This document shows, in pieces, positions 43,629 to 53,310 of a stretch of 64,000 nt of DNA (positions within the stretch are counted from its first letter, which is position 1; every line of letters starts with the position of its first letter). The stretch covers positions 5,084,001-5,148,000 of the forward strand of contig NZ_CP044549.1 in assembly GCF_009859475.1 (NCBI RefSeq). Reading direction: 5' to 3'. Source of the DNA: Hydrogenophaga sp. BPS33. GTDB taxonomy: Bacteria; Pseudomonadota; Gammaproteobacteria; Burkholderiales; Burkholderiaceae_C. The notes beneath the pieces are model-generated. The model had not been told where the DNA came from. It saw only the letters and a list, made by a program, of their open reading frames with translations, and ran no database searches. A program made the position numbers and the translations under genes.

Positions 43629-43705
43629 CCCCGCCGCGCTGCGCGCGTCCCCCTCAAGGGGGGCAGCGCCTGCGGCCCGTCCTGAGCTTGTCGAAGGGCG
43701 GTGCC
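43629..43705. repeat. Short GC-rich repeat plus CCTGAGCTTGTCGAAGG motif
   Basis: CCGCGCTGCGCGCG and CCCCCTC-AAGGGGG hairpins are followed by CCGTCCTGAGCTTGTCGAAG, a motif widespread between genes in many bacteria. It may end transcription of the reductase gene. Confidence 0.6.
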
Positions 43706-43748
43706 GCGGCACTTCTGGTTTTGATTTCACCCCATCGGAGACAACGAC

Positions 43749-44729
43749 ATGCTGAACCGCCGCCAACTCATCACCCGCACCGCGCTCGCTTCCGCCAGCG
43801 TCGCCCTGCCCGGCCTCGCCCTGGCGCAAGCGAACAACACCACGCGCATCGTGGTGCCCTTCGCCGCGGGTGGCCCGATCGACGTGACCGCGCGCATCCT
43901 CGCCGATGCGGTCAAGGGATCGCTGGGCACGGTGATCGTGGAGAACCGGCCCGGCGCGGGCGGCAACATCGGCATGAGCGCGGTGGCCAAGGCACCCGCC
44001 GACGGGCTCACGCTGGGTGTGGCTACCACCGCCTCGCACGGCATCAACCCCTGGCTGTTCAAGCAGTTGCCCTACGACCCGGCGAAGGATTTCGCCGGCA
44101 TCACGCAGATGCTCAGCGTGCCCAACGTGCTGGTGATGAACGCCGAGACCGCCGCGCGCCTGAAGATCCAATCCGTGGCCGACCTGATCGCCTACGGCAA
44201 GGCCAACCCCGGCAAGCTGAACTACGGCTCGGGCGGCAACGGCAGCGCGGGCCATCTCGCGGGCGAGCTGCTGAAGAACCAGGCCGGCATCTTCGCCGTG
44301 CACATCCCCTACAACGGCGGCAACCCCGCGCAGCTGGGCCTGCTCTCGGGCCAGGTCGACTTCAACATCGACAACCTCGCCACCGCCGCGACCAACATCC
44401 GCTCGGGCAAGCTCAAGGCCCTGGCGGTCACCACCGCGCAGCGCAGCAGCGCGATGCCCGACGTGCCCACCGTGGCCGCCACCCTGCCCGGCTTCGAGAT
44501 CGACACCTGGTGGGGCCTGGTCGCGCCGGCCGGCACGCCGGCCGACGTGGTGCGCAAGCTCAACACCGCGTTCGCCGATGCGCTGAAGTCGGCCGAGGTG
44601 AAGACGCGCTTTGCCGCGTTGTTCGCCGAGCCCGCGCCGAACACCCCGGAGCAGTTCGACGCGTTCATGAAGCGCGAGCGCGCGAAGTACGAGCGCCTGG
44701 TGAAACTGAGTGGTGCGAAGGTCGACTGA
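43749..44729 (+). CDS. Bug-type TTT substrate-binding receptor, copy 4
   Basis: The protein is 326 residues. The signal peptide begins MLNRRQLITRTALASASVAL and contains RRQLI, so Tat export is possible. The mature part has TTRIVVPFAAGGPIDVTARI and VENRPGAGGNIGMSAV. It is a single gene ending in a strong terminator and has no transporter partners nearby. Confidence 0.92.
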   Translation: MLNRRQLITRTALASASVALPGLALAQANNTTRIVVPFAAGGPIDVTARILADAVKGSLGTVIVENRPGAGGNIGMSAVAKAPADGLTLGVATTASHGINPWLFKQLPYDPAKDFAGITQMLSVPNVLVMNAETAARLKIQSVADLIAYGKANPGKLNYGSGGNGSAGHLAGELLKNQAGIFAVHIPYNGGNPAQLGLLSGQVDFNIDNLATAATNIRSGKLKALAVTTAQRSSAMPDVPTVAATLPGFEIDTWWGLVAPAGTPADVVRKLNTAFADALKSAEVKTRFAALFAEPAPNTPEQFDAFMKRERAKYERLVKLSGAKVD

Positions 44730-44755
44730 GTCCACCTGCCACGCCCGCTCCATGC

Positions 44756-44780
44756 AAAAGCCCCGCTGAGCGGGGCTTTT
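44756..44780. terminator. Bidirectional intrinsic terminator
   Basis: AAAAGCCCCGC-TGA-GCGGGGCTTTT is a perfect stem between the converging Bug and htrA genes, with A and T tracts usable in both directions. Confidence 0.92.
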
Positions 44781-44802
44781 GTGTATCTGGCGGGGTACGG
44801 CC

Positions 44803-46284
44803 TCAACCCAGGCGCACCGGCACGAAGATGCGGTCGCCATCGCGCTGGATCAGCAGCGCCAGCGATTGCCGGTCCTTGCCCAGCATCGCGCGCACCTGCT
44901 CGACGCTCTGCACCTTCTGGCCATTGACGGCGAGCAGCACGTCGCCCTGCTGCACGCCCGCCAGCGCGGCCGGGCCCTGCGCGTCCTCGACCAGCAGACC
45001 GCCCTCCACGCCGACCGCGCGCTGCTCCTGCGGCGCAAGCGGTCGCAACGCCAAGCCAAGGCGGCCTTGATCGGCGCCCTTCTGGCCCTTGGCCGCCACC
45101 GGGGTCTTGGCGCTGGCATCGCCCAGTTGCGCGTTCAGGGTCACGTCCTTGCCTTGGCGCCACACGGTCAGCTTGACCTTGTCGCCGGGCAAGGACTGGC
45201 CGATGTACGCGGGCAGATCGCCCGAGCCCACGATGGCCTGGTCGTTCACTTCGCGAATCACGTCACCCACTTTCAAGCCCGCCTTGTCGGCGGGGCCACC
45301 GGGCTCCACGCTGGAGACCAGGGCACCCGCGGCTTTGTCGAGCTTGAACGATTCGGCCAAGGTCTGGTTCACCTCCTGCACGGACACGCCCAGGCGCGCA
45401 TGGCTGGCCTTGCCGGTGGCGACGATCTGGTCCTTCACCTTCAACACCGTTTCCATCGGGATCGCGAACGACAGGCCCTGGTAGCCGCCGGTATGGCTGT
45501 AGATCTGCGAGTTGATGCCCACCACTTCGCCGCGCGCATTGAACAGCGGGCCACCGGAGTTGCCGGGGTTCACCGCCACGTCGGTCTGGATGAAGGGCAC
45601 GAAGCTGTCGTCCGGCAAGGAGCGCCCCTTGGCGCTGACCACGCCGGCGGTCACGCTGTTCTCGAAACCGAAGGGCGAGCCGATGGCCAGCACCCATTCG
45701 CCCACCTTGAGGTCCTTGGTGTTGCCCAGCGGTACCACGGGCAGGTCCTTGGCGTCGATGCGCAGCACCGCCACGTCGGTCTTCGGGTCCGAGCCCAGCA
45801 CCTTGGCCACGAACTCGCGCCGGTCGGTGAGCTTGACGGTGACGCGCTGCGCGTTGCGCACCACGTGGGCGTTGGTCAGCACCAGACCGTCGGCGCTGAT
45901 GATGAAGCCCGAGCCCTGGCCACGCGTGGGCGCTTGGCGACCACCTTGTGCGCCCGGTCCCTGGAAACGTTTGAAGAACTCGAAGAACGGGTCGTTCGGG
46001 TCGATGCCCGGGATCTGGTTGGAGGCTTGTTGCTGTTCGTCGTCGCCGGCTTTGCCGATGACGCTGATGTTGACCACGGCCGCGCCGTGGCGCTGCGCGA
46101 TCTGGGAGAAGTCGGGCAAGCCCGCAGCGTACAGGGGCGTGGACTGCGTGGCCACCGGCGCGTTCGCATTGGCCGCCGCGTTGGCGTGGGTCCCGCTCAC
46201 CAGCCCGACGCTGGCGCCACCGACGATGCCTGCGGCCGCCAGGGACAGCACCAGGCGCGTCGCGGTTAGAGACAAGGTTTTCAT
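44803..46284 (-). CDS. Do-family periplasmic serine protease (DegP/HtrA)
   Basis: The protein is 493 residues. A signal peptide (MKTLSLTATRLVLSLAAAGI) precedes the catalytic triad: His in LTNAHVV, Asp in KTDVAVLRID and Ser in NPGNSGGPLFN. Two PDZ domains follow (HARLGVSVQEV and GRLGLALRPL). AAGGAG precedes the ATG. Role: periplasmic quality control. It lies 67 bp after the histidine kinase gene, suggesting envelope-stress control by that pair. Confidence 0.94.
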   Translation of the reverse strand: MKTLSLTATRLVLSLAAAGIVGGASVGLVSGTHANAAANANAPVATQSTPLYAAGLPDFSQIAQRHGAAVVNISVIGKAGDDEQQQASNQIPGIDPNDPFFEFFKRFQGPGAQGGRQAPTRGQGSGFIISADGLVLTNAHVVRNAQRVTVKLTDRREFVAKVLGSDPKTDVAVLRIDAKDLPVVPLGNTKDLKVGEWVLAIGSPFGFENSVTAGVVSAKGRSLPDDSFVPFIQTDVAVNPGNSGGPLFNARGEVVGINSQIYSHTGGYQGLSFAIPMETVLKVKDQIVATGKASHARLGVSVQEVNQTLAESFKLDKAAGALVSSVEPGGPADKAGLKVGDVIREVNDQAIVGSGDLPAYIGQSLPGDKVKLTVWRQGKDVTLNAQLGDASAKTPVAAKGQKGADQGRLGLALRPLAPQEQRAVGVEGGLLVEDAQGPAALAGVQQGDVLLAVNGQKVQSVEQVRAMLGKDRQSLALLIQRDGDRIFVPVRLG

Positions 46285-46351
46285 GAGAGCTCCTTCAGCA
46301 AGGACAGGTTGAACATGTCCTCGAATATGGGCCCTCAGAGTTAGAGGATTC

Positions 46352-47707
46352 TTAGGCTGCGGGCCGATCGAGCGGCAGGCGCAGCCCGATGCGCAGGCCA
46401 CCCAGGCGCGGTGAGCGGTCCAGTTCGAGCCGGCTTCCGTGCAGCTGCGCGATGGCGTTGGCAATGGCCAGGCCCAGTCCGCTGCCGTTGGCGGGTGATC
46501 CGGGCAGGCGGTAGAAGCGGTCGAGCACGCGGGCACGGTCGGCGTCGGGAATGCCGGGCCCGCTGTCTTCCACGCAGAGCAGGAGCCGATCGGCTTCGCG
46601 CCGCACCGACACGTCCACCGTGCCGCCTTCGGGCGTGTACTTGAGCGCGTTGTCCACCAGGTTGCCGAGCAGGATGCGCAGGGGTTCGGCGTGGCCCAGC
46701 ACCTGTCCCGCATCGGCTTGGCCCAGGCCGAGGTCGATGTGGCGCGCGTTGGCGCGCGGCACCGCGTCGGCGATCACCTGCGCCGCGAGTTCGGCCAGCG
46801 AGACGGCCTGCGCGGGCTCGCCGCTGGAGGGTTGCGCCTGCTGGCGGGCGAGCATGAGCAACTGCTCCACCAGGTGCGTGGCCCGGTCGATGCCGGCGAG
46901 CAGGCGCTCCACCGCCACCTGGCGCGTGTCGTCGTCGCGCGCGCGCTGCAGCCCTTGCGCCTGCAGACGCAACGCGGCCAAGGGTGTGCGCAGTTCGTGC
47001 GCGGCTTCGGCCACGAAGTTCTTCTGCGCATCGAAGGCCTGGCGCACGCGTGCGAACAGCAAGTTGAGTTCGTGCACGAGTGGCTGGATCTCGTCGGGCA
47101 AGCCCGCCTCGCTCACCTCGCCGAGTTCGTCGGCCTCGCGCGCGGCCACCTGGCGCCGCACGCGCGCCACCGGCGCCAGCGACATGCTCACCACCGCCCA
47201 GGCCACCAGCATGAGCAAGGGCGCCATCCAGGCGATCGGCAGCACGGTGCGCCAGGCAAGCGCGCGCGCCATGATCTGGCGCGGACGCATGTCCTGCGCC
47301 ACCTGAACCACTTGCGTGCGCGATTGCATCGAGAACACGCGGTAGGGTCTGCCGTCGACTTCGATGTTGGAGAAGCCCAGCACCGCACGCTGCGGCAGGT
47401 CGGCGCGCGTGCCGGACTGGAACACACGCAGGCCGTCGCTGGTCCAGACCTGTACGAAGAAATCGAACGCATCGGCAGGCAGGCCCGGTTCGTCCAGGGG
47501 CGAAGGCCTGCCCGGCGGCACGACGCCCGCGCGCAGGGCTTGTGCCATCTGCTCCATGTGGTAGTCGAAGATGCCGTCGGCCTCCGCCCTCGCCTGCCGG
47601 TACACCACAGCCGCCTGCAGACCGGCCGCGAGCACGATGGCCAGCAGCAGCAGGCCGATCAGGCGTGCGCGCAGCGAATGGATGGCGAACACGCGCACAA
47701 GCCTCAT
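46352..47707 (-). CDS. Sensor histidine kinase
   Basis: The protein is 451 residues. Two membrane helices (about 15-35 and 155-178) flank a periplasmic sensor. A HAMP-like linker follows, then the H box (EAAHELRTPLAALRL), N box (NLVDNALKYTPEGG) and G boxes (EDSGPGIPD and GSGLGLAIA). QseC-like. Its start overlaps the response regulator stop (ATGA). Confidence 0.93.
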   Translation of the reverse strand: MRLVRVFAIHSLRARLIGLLLLAIVLAAGLQAAVVYRQARAEADGIFDYHMEQMAQALRAGVVPPGRPSPLDEPGLPADAFDFFVQVWTSDGLRVFQSGTRADLPQRAVLGFSNIEVDGRPYRVFSMQSRTQVVQVAQDMRPRQIMARALAWRTVLPIAWMAPLLMLVAWAVVSMSLAPVARVRRQVAAREADELGEVSEAGLPDEIQPLVHELNLLFARVRQAFDAQKNFVAEAAHELRTPLAALRLQAQGLQRARDDDTRQVAVERLLAGIDRATHLVEQLLMLARQQAQPSSGEPAQAVSLAELAAQVIADAVPRANARHIDLGLGQADAGQVLGHAEPLRILLGNLVDNALKYTPEGGTVDVSVRREADRLLLCVEDSGPGIPDADRARVLDRFYRLPGSPANGSGLGLAIANAIAQLHGSRLELDRSPRLGGLRIGLRLPLDRPAA

Positions 47708-48363
47708 GCCTTGGGGATCATGTAACCGACGCCGCGCACGTTCTGGATCAGTCCGGCGCCCAGCTTCTTGCGCACGCCGTGGATGTACACCTCCACCGCG
47801 TTGCTGCTCACGTCGTCTTTCCAGCCATAAAGCTTTTCTTCGAGTTGTGCGCGTGAGAGCACGCGCCCCGGGCGCGCGATCAGCGGCTCGAGCACGGCCC
47901 ACTCGCGCGCCGAGAGCACCACGGGTTCGCCCTGCAGGGTCACCTCGCGCGTGGCGGTGTTGATGCTCACGCCCATGTGTTCGTACACCGGCTCGGCACG
48001 GCCAGCGGCGCGGCGCAACAGGGCACGGATGCGCGCGAGCAGTTCGTCGAGGTCGTAGGGTTTGAGGATGTAGTCGTCCGCGCCCGCGTCCAGGCCTTGC
48101 ACGCGCTGCTGTACCGAGTCGCGGGCGGTGGCAATGAGCACAGGCACGCGGTTCTTGCGGGCGCGCAGTTCGCGCAACACCTCCAGCCCGTCGCGGCGCG
48201 GCAGGCCCAGATCGAGCAGGATGAGGTCGTAGCTTTCCGCTTGTGCGGCGGTCGCGGCCATCTCGCCGTCGCGCACCCAGTCAACCGCGTAGTGCTCGGC
48301 GCGCAGCAGGTCCAGCACGGCCTCGCCGATCATGGTGTCGTCTTCGACCAGCAGCAGTCTCAT
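47704..48363 (-). CDS. OmpR-type response regulator (QseB-like)
   Basis: The protein is 219 residues. The receiver has VEDD, the phospho-Asp in LILLDLGLP, and the Lys of ILKPYDLDEL. The winged-helix C-terminus has LSRAQLEEKLYGW and SNAVEVYIHGVRKKL. Cytoplasmic DNA-binding partner of the kinase. The signal is unknown. Confidence 0.95.
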   Translation of the reverse strand: MRLLLVEDDTMIGEAVLDLLRAEHYAVDWVRDGEMAATAAQAESYDLILLDLGLPRRDGLEVLRELRARKNRVPVLIATARDSVQQRVQGLDAGADDYILKPYDLDELLARIRALLRRAAGRAEPVYEHMGVSINTATREVTLQGEPVVLSAREWAVLEPLIARPGRVLSRAQLEEKLYGWKDDVSSNAVEVYIHGVRKKLGAGLIQNVRGVGYMIPKA

Positions 48364-48494
48364 GGATGCGCGTTCTCCAGATCCGTGGTTGTCGAATGCC
48401 CCGACGGGGCACCCCGTCTGCATGATGCGGGATTTCGCTTAGAGCGGCCTTATTTTTACCGCGCAACGCGGGGGGCAAATGCAATCCACCCGGA

Positions 48495-48822
48495 GCACGT
48501 GCCTGTATCCAGAGACACCAAGGGACGGCGCCGGCCCAAGATGCCGTCCCCCCTCCAAGCGCCGAAGGTGCGCTACGGAGAAAAGAAGCTGGGCCATGCG
48601 CGCAGCGGCATGGCAGCTTTGCATGTCTCCGGCGAGCGTGCCCCTCACCCCAACCCTCTCCCCAGAGGGGCGAGGGAGCAAGACACGCAACGCGAGAAGT
48701 ATCTTCGTCCAGAGGCAACGAGGGACGGCTGCGCCGGCCCAAGATGCTGTCCCCCCTCCAAGCGCCGAAGGCGCGCCAGAGAGGGGGGAAGCCGCGTCAG
48801 CGGCGCAGGGGGGTGTTTCAAA
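48495..48822. repeat. Inverted copies of the dispersed repeat in a 459-bp gene-free region
   Basis: Region 48364-48822 holds no gene. Two reverse-oriented units (48501-48580 and 48711-48822, each with GGGACGG..CCGGCCCAAGATG and CCTCCAAGCGCCGAAGG) flank the common motif CCCCTCACCCCAACCCTCTC near 48640-48682. The promoter of the two-component genes should lie in 48364-48495; I see no clear hexamers. Confidence 0.8.
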
Positions 48823-49419
48823 TCACGCGCCGTCGAGCAGTTTCTTCACGTCCCCAGCCAGCGCCGCCGCGCCACTGCCGTAGCGGTGGTACAGACGGAT
48901 GCGGCCTTGCGGGTCGTAGACGTAGCTGCCGGCCGAGTGGTCCATGGTGTAGCTGGTGGGCGTAGGACCGTCGACCTTCTTGTAGTACATCTTGTAGCTC
49001 TTGGCCAGCGCGGGCAGCGCGTCGGGTGCCGCGTACAAGGCGAGGAAGCTGGGGTCGAAATTGCCCACGTATTGCTTCATCACCTCGGGGGTGTCGCGCT
49101 CGGGATCGACACTGACGAACAGGCCTTGCAGGCGCTCGCCGTCGGGGCCGAGCAGGCGCTTGGCTTCGGCCAGTTCGCTCATGGACGTGGGGCACACGTC
49201 CGGGCACTGCGTGAAGCCGAAGAACATCACGACCGCCTTGCCCTTGAAGTCGGCCAGGGTGCGGGGCTGGCCGTTGTGGTCGGTGAGCGAGAAGCCGGTG
49301 GCGTAGTCGGCACCGGTGATGTCGATGCCGGCGAACGCGGCCGGCGCATCGGCCTTGTCGGTACAGGCGGCCAGGCCCAGCGTGCCCAGGCCCAGGGCGA
49401 GAAGTTGTCGGCGGTTCAT
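48823..49419 (-). CDS. SCO1/SenC copper chaperone lipoprotein
   Basis: The protein is 198 residues. The lipobox is TLGLAAC. The copper site is GFTQCPDVCPTS (CxxxC) and the distal His in YTMDHSAGSY. It inserts copper in the CuA site of cytochrome oxidase subunit II or reduces its cysteines. Start at MNRRQLLALG (49419); an in-frame ATG at 49434 would overlap ctaB by 8 bases. Last gene of the cox assembly unit. Confidence 0.92.
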   Translation of the reverse strand: MNRRQLLALGLGTLGLAACTDKADAPAAFAGIDITGADYATGFSLTDHNGQPRTLADFKGKAVVMFFGFTQCPDVCPTSMSELAEAKRLLGPDGERLQGLFVSVDPERDTPEVMKQYVGNFDPSFLALYAAPDALPALAKSYKMYYKKVDGPTPTSYTMDHSAGSYVYDPQGRIRLYHRYGSGAAALAGDVKKLLDGA

Positions 49420-49426
49420 GAGGTCT

Positions 49427-50332
49427 TCAGACATAGTGGTCGACCAGCAGGGCGGCAAACAGGGCCGCGAGGTGGATCAGGGAAAAACGGAAGGTCTTGC
49501 GCGCGAGCGCATCGGAGTAGTTGCGCCACAGCGCGAAGGCATAGGCGCAGAAGCCGATGCTCAACACGACAGCCACCACCAGGTAGATCCAGCCGCTCAT
49601 GCGCATCACGAAAGGCATGAGGCAGGCCGCGAACAGCACGAAGGTGTAGAGCAGGATCTGCAGGCGCGTGAACTCGGAGCCGTGCGTGACCGGCAGCATC
49701 GGCAGGCCCGATTTGCGGTAGTCCTCGACGCGGTAGAGCGCCAGTGCCCAGAAGTGCGGCGGTGTCCAGAGGAAGATGATGAGGAACAGGATCAGCGCTT
49801 CCGGGGCGACCGTACCGGTCATGGCGGCCCAGCCCAGCACCGGCGGCATGGCGCCCGACGCACCGCCGATCACGATGTTCTGCGGCGTGAGCGGCTTGAG
49901 GATCACGGTGTAGACCACCGCATAACCGACGAAGGTGGCGAAGGTCAGCCACATGGTCAGGGGGTTGACGAGGAAGTACAGCACGGCCGACCCGCCCGCG
50001 CACAGCGCGGCGGAGAACGTGAGCGTGTGGGCGTTGGTGAGTTCGCCCTTGGCGGTCGGCCGCCAGGCGGTGCGCTTCATCTTGGCGTCGATGCGCTGCT
50101 CGACCACGCAGTTGAACGCCGCCGCCGCACCGGCCACGAGCCAGATGCCGAAGCAGGCGATGGCCGCCAGCCTCACCTGCTCCCAGGTGGGCAGGCCGGG
50201 CACGGCCAGCACCATGCCGATCAGCGCGCAGAACACGATGAGCTGGATCACGCGCGGCTTGGTGAGCGCGTGGTACTGGCGCCAGACCGAAGGCAGGGCC
50301 ACGGCAACAGATGGGGTGGGTGCGGAACTCAT
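49427..50332 (-). CDS. ctaB: Protoheme IX farnesyltransferase (heme O synthase)
   Basis: The protein is 301 residues with about eight membrane helices. The UbiA-family Asp motif is [19 protein letters not shown] and the second loop [17 protein letters not shown]. It adds farnesyl to heme B to make heme O. The start at 50332 overlaps the heme A synthase stop (ATGA). Confidence 0.95.
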   Translation of the reverse strand: MSSAPTPSVAVALPSVWRQYHALTKPRVIQLIVFCALIGMVLAVPGLPTWEQVRLAAIACFGIWLVAGAAAAFNCVVEQRIDAKMKRTAWRPTAKGELTNAHTLTFSAALCAGGSAVLYFLVNPLTMWLTFATFVGYAVVYTVILKPLTPQNIVIGGASGAMPPVLGWAAMTGTVAPEALILFLIIFLWTPPHFWALALYRVEDYRKSGLPMLPVTHGSEFTRLQILLYTFVLFAACLMPFVMRMSGWIYLVVAVVLSIGFCAYAFALWRNYSDALARKTFRFSLIHLAALFAALLVDHYV

Positions 50333-51492
50333 CGAAGGGGCGTGGAGAAGGGCGTAGGAGAAAGTGTCGATGCGGGGTGGTGCGCGCTCGCGCGGCGCGT
50401 GCCGGCGAGCGCGCCGGTAAGCACGATCACCAGCGCGGCGGCACCACCCGTGTGGCCCACGGCGGCGAGCAGCGGCCAGTCGAGCACCACATTGGTCAGG
50501 CCGCTGGCGAACTGCCACACGGCCAGCAGCAGCAGCCCGCGCGCGGTGGCGCGCATGCCGTCCACCCGCCACAGCCGCCAGGCCAGCCACAACAGGGCGG
50601 CCAGCACGCCATAGGCCGCAAGCCGGTGCACGTAGTGGATCGCGGTGAGCGCGGGAAAGGCGATGGCTTCGCCCAGGTGGTTCAAGCCCAGCTCGCGCCA
50701 GAGGGTGAAACCTTCGCGCAGATGCATCTCGGGCCACCAGCTGCCCTGGCAGGTCGGGAACTCGCTGCAGGCCAACACCGCGTAGTTGGTGCTGACCCAG
50801 CCGCCGAGCGCGATCTGCAGCCACAGCAATACATACACGCCCAGCAGCGCCCAGCGCAACCGGCCGGGCAGGCCCACCGGGGCGCAGTGGCCGGGCTCGG
50901 CCAGCGCATAGGCCGTGGCTTGCGCGCGCAGCAGCGCCAACAACACCAGGCCACCGAGCAGGTGCAGGGTGACGATGGCCGGGAACAGCTTCATGGTCAC
51001 AGTGAGCGCGCCGAAAGCGCCCTGCAGACACACCCACACCAGCGTGAACAAGGGCCACACGTACGACACGCTCAAGCGCTTGCGCTCGACCAAGCTCACG
51101 AGGGAGAGCACCAGAATCAGCACGCCCACCGCCGTGGCCAGGTAGCGGTGGATCATTTCGATCCAGGCCTTGGAGAAGGTCACGGGGCCGTGCGGCATGG
51201 ATTCCTGCGCGGCCGCGATCGCACTGCTCGCACCCACCGGGCTCACACTGCCATAACAGCCCGGCCAATCGGGGCAGCCCAGGCCGGAATCGGTCAGGCG
51301 GGTGAAGGCGCCGAACAGCACCAGGTCGAAGGTCAGGAACAGCGTGACCAGGGTCAGCACCCGAAGGCGCTGCGCGGGCGGCGCATGGCGGTTGCGCACC
51401 CACACCCACGCCAGTGGGCCGAGCGCGATCACCACGCCCAGAAACATCATGCGCGCGATGGGGGTGAGGTCGTAGAGCGGCTGCGTGTCCAT
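50329..51492 (-). CDS. Heme A synthase (COX15/CtaA)
   Basis: The protein is 387 residues with eight membrane helices in two four-helix bundles. Conserved motifs are [20 protein letters not shown] and [12 protein letters not shown] in the first half, and [11 protein letters not shown] in the second; the His residues are heme ligands. The Cys pair in [15 protein letters not shown] is typical. It oxidises heme O to heme A. Confidence 0.94.
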   Translation of the reverse strand: MDTQPLYDLTPIARMMFLGVVIALGPLAWVWVRNRHAPPAQRLRVLTLVTLFLTFDLVLFGAFTRLTDSGLGCPDWPGCYGSVSPVGASSAIAAAQESMPHGPVTFSKAWIEMIHRYLATAVGVLILVLSLVSLVERKRLSVSYVWPLFTLVWVCLQGAFGALTVTMKLFPAIVTLHLLGGLVLLALLRAQATAYALAEPGHCAPVGLPGRLRWALLGVYVLLWLQIALGGWVSTNYAVLACSEFPTCQGSWWPEMHLREGFTLWRELGLNHLGEAIAFPALTAIHYVHRLAAYGVLAALLWLAWRLWRVDGMRATARGLLLLAVWQFASGLTNVVLDWPLLAAVGHTGGAAALVIVLTGALAGTRRASAHHPASTLSPTPFSTPLR

Positions 51493-51493
51493 G

Positions 51494-52174
51494 TCAGTTC
51501 GCGTCCCTGCCCTCTTTGTCCCAGGAGGACGAGGCGCGCAGCAAGCGGTCCAGATCGCGCTTGGCCTGCGCCGGATCGAGGTTGGCGGGGAAACGCATCA
51601 TCCAGTTGCCCAAGGGATCGACCACATACAAGTGGTCTTCGATGTTCTGACCCGGCGCGGGCTGCAGCCAGGTGGCCAGCGCCGGCGCGTCGACTTTGAG
51701 CACCTGCGCGGCCACCGTGGCCTGCTGCAAGGACGCGGGCAGGGCCGCATCGCCCGTGCGCAGCCAGACCCAGTCCAACCGGTCCTTTTCGCGCCCCAGC
51801 ATCTCGCGCAGCTGGCGTTGCAGGTACAGGCGCTGCACGCAGGCCTCGTTGCAGGCACCGTCGGACACGCTCACGAGCAACCATTGTTTCTTCAACGCGT
51901 CCAACGGCACGGCGCGGCCCTGGGTGTCGATGCCCGTCCAGTTCGGCAACGGGCGCTGTGGGTCGATCAACTCGCCATAGTTGGTGCGACCCTGTGGGCG
52001 CACCACGTAATACATGAAGTACGACGCAATGACCGGCGCGGCGCACACCAGCATCAGGCCCAGCATCTTCCAGCGACCCTTGCGCGTGGCGGCGGCCGCA
52101 TCGGCGCTGGCGCGATCGAGCTGCGGCAGGCTGTGCACGGTCAGTGTCAGGGGTTCATCGGGCGTCTGTGCCAT
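51494..52174 (-). CDS. Membrane-anchored cytochrome oxidase-associated protein, thioredoxin-like
   Basis: The protein is 226 residues. One N-terminal membrane helix (MLGLMLVCAAPVIASYFMYY) is followed by a periplasmic domain with SDGACNEACVQRLYLQRQLR, whose CxxxC recalls SCO proteins, but without the SCO sequence around it. It lies between surf1 and heme A synthase with a 20-bp overlap with surf1. Likely an oxidase assembly factor; the function is not proven. Confidence 0.78.
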   Translation of the reverse strand: MAQTPDEPLTLTVHSLPQLDRASADAAAATRKGRWKMLGLMLVCAAPVIASYFMYYVVRPQGRTNYGELIDPQRPLPNWTGIDTQGRAVPLDALKKQWLLVSVSDGACNEACVQRLYLQRQLREMLGREKDRLDWVWLRTGDAALPASLQQATVAAQVLKVDAPALATWLQPAPGQNIEDHLYVVDPLGNWMMRFPANLDPAQAKRDLDRLLRASSSWDKEGRDAN

Positions 52175-52904
52175 GGAGTCTGCGCTTTCGGCGGGGAGAG
52201 AGGATTTGGAACCAGAGATAGAGCGCGCCCGCAAGGGCACAGAGCGCAAACCACTGGAAGGCGTAACCGTGGTGCTTGCTCACGTCGACCGCGAAGCGGG
52301 GCCATTCGCGCAACAGGCCATCAGGGGCCGTCCCACCTGTCTGCAGGACGGACACGCCCAGCAGGGACAGGCCGGTTTCCTGAGCGTAGGCCGCGAGGTC
52401 GACATTTTGCCGGATCGGTCCCGTCGCATCGTCGCCCAGTTGGTATAGCTTGGCGGGCGGGGGGGCCAATCGCCCTTCGAGCTCGACGCGGCCGTTGGAG
52501 GTGGGCACATCGGGCACCCGCGAGCGGTCATTGAAATCGCGCGGCACCCAACCGCGCTGCACCAGCACCACGCGCTCGCTGCCTTCCAGCCGCAGCGGGG
52601 TCAGCACGAAAAAGCCCACCCGGGCGCTCATCTGGCGGTTGTCGAGAAAGACGTTGTGGCCGGGCATCCACGTGCCCACCAGGCGCACCGGACGGTACAC
52701 GCCGGTCTGCGGATCGGCCGCAGCCAGCAGTTGCTGGGTGCTCCAGGCCGGCAAGGCCGCCCGCTCGTCGATCTGCGCCTGCAGCGCCAGCTTCTGCTTC
52801 GCGCGATCGAGTTGCCACAGACCCAGGGAAGCGGTGGCCGCCATCGTCACCACGGTGGCCACCGTGACGACCCAGAAACGCCAGGCGCTGCGCTGCGGAT
52901 TCAC
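52155..52904 (-). CDS. SURF1 family cytochrome oxidase biogenesis protein
   Basis: The protein is 249 residues from the GTG at 52904, which has GAGGAGG upstream. Two membrane helices flank a periplasmic domain. ASLGLWQLDRAKQKLALQ and VQRGWVPRD are SURF1 hallmarks, as is HHGYAFQWFALCALA at the second helix. SURF1 helps place heme A in subunit I. Confidence 0.92.
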   Translation of the reverse strand: MNPQRSAWRFWVVTVATVVTMAATASLGLWQLDRAKQKLALQAQIDERAALPAWSTQQLLAAADPQTGVYRPVRLVGTWMPGHNVFLDNRQMSARVGFFVLTPLRLEGSERVVLVQRGWVPRDFNDRSRVPDVPTSNGRVELEGRLAPPPAKLYQLGDDATGPIRQNVDLAAYAQETGLSLLGVSVLQTGGTAPDGLLREWPRFAVDVSKHHGYAFQWFALCALAGALYLWFQILSPRRKRRLHGTDAR

Positions 52905-52988
52905 TGGACGCCCCTCCTCGCTGCCATGCCCCTGCCACAGGCCCATGCCCGTCCTGGGGCCTTGCCCTGGAAGCGGATAATTGCGCGC

Positions 52989-53222
52989 ATGAAGTACTTG
53001 GTCATCGCGGCATTCATTGCCATCCTTGGAAGCCTCGCCACCGCCCTGGTGTACATGATGCGCGGGGGCAGCGAAACCAACGAAGACGGCACGCCGCGCA
53101 AAAACCACATGGCGCGGGCGTTGGCGTTTCGAGTGGGGTTTTCCATCCTGCTCTTCGTGGTGGTGCTCGTCAGCTACCGCATGGGCTGGATCCAGCCCAC
53201 GGGGTTGCCGCTGCGCGGTTAG
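52989..53222 (+). CDS. DUF2909 twin-transmembrane protein, 77 aa
   Basis: Starts MKYLVIAAFIAILGSLATAL and has a second helix FSILLFVVVLVSYRMG, separated by a polar loop NEDGTPRKNHM. It is on the opposite strand to the cox genes, between cox3 and surf1. Function unknown; the position suggests a link to the oxidase. Confidence 0.82.
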   Translation: MKYLVIAAFIAILGSLATALVYMMRGGSETNEDGTPRKNHMARALAFRVGFSILLFVVVLVSYRMGWIQPTGLPLRG

Positions 53223-53243
53223 CCTGCCCGGTTCCCGTCAACA

Positions 53244-53267
53244 AAAAAGCGCCTCTCGGCGCTTTTT
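53244..53267. terminator. Bidirectional intrinsic terminator
   Basis: AAAAAGCGCC-TCTC-GGCGCTTTTT lies between the converging DUF2909 gene and cox3. Confidence 0.92.
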
Positions 53268-53310
53268 CTTTGTGAGGGGCCGAGCAAGGTGGATCGACCA
53301 CCATGACCCA

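Noticed and set aside
48640..48682. Possible small RNA in the two-component/sco gap
   Set aside because: The sequence is a motif common between genes in many bacteria and no promoter or terminator frames it.
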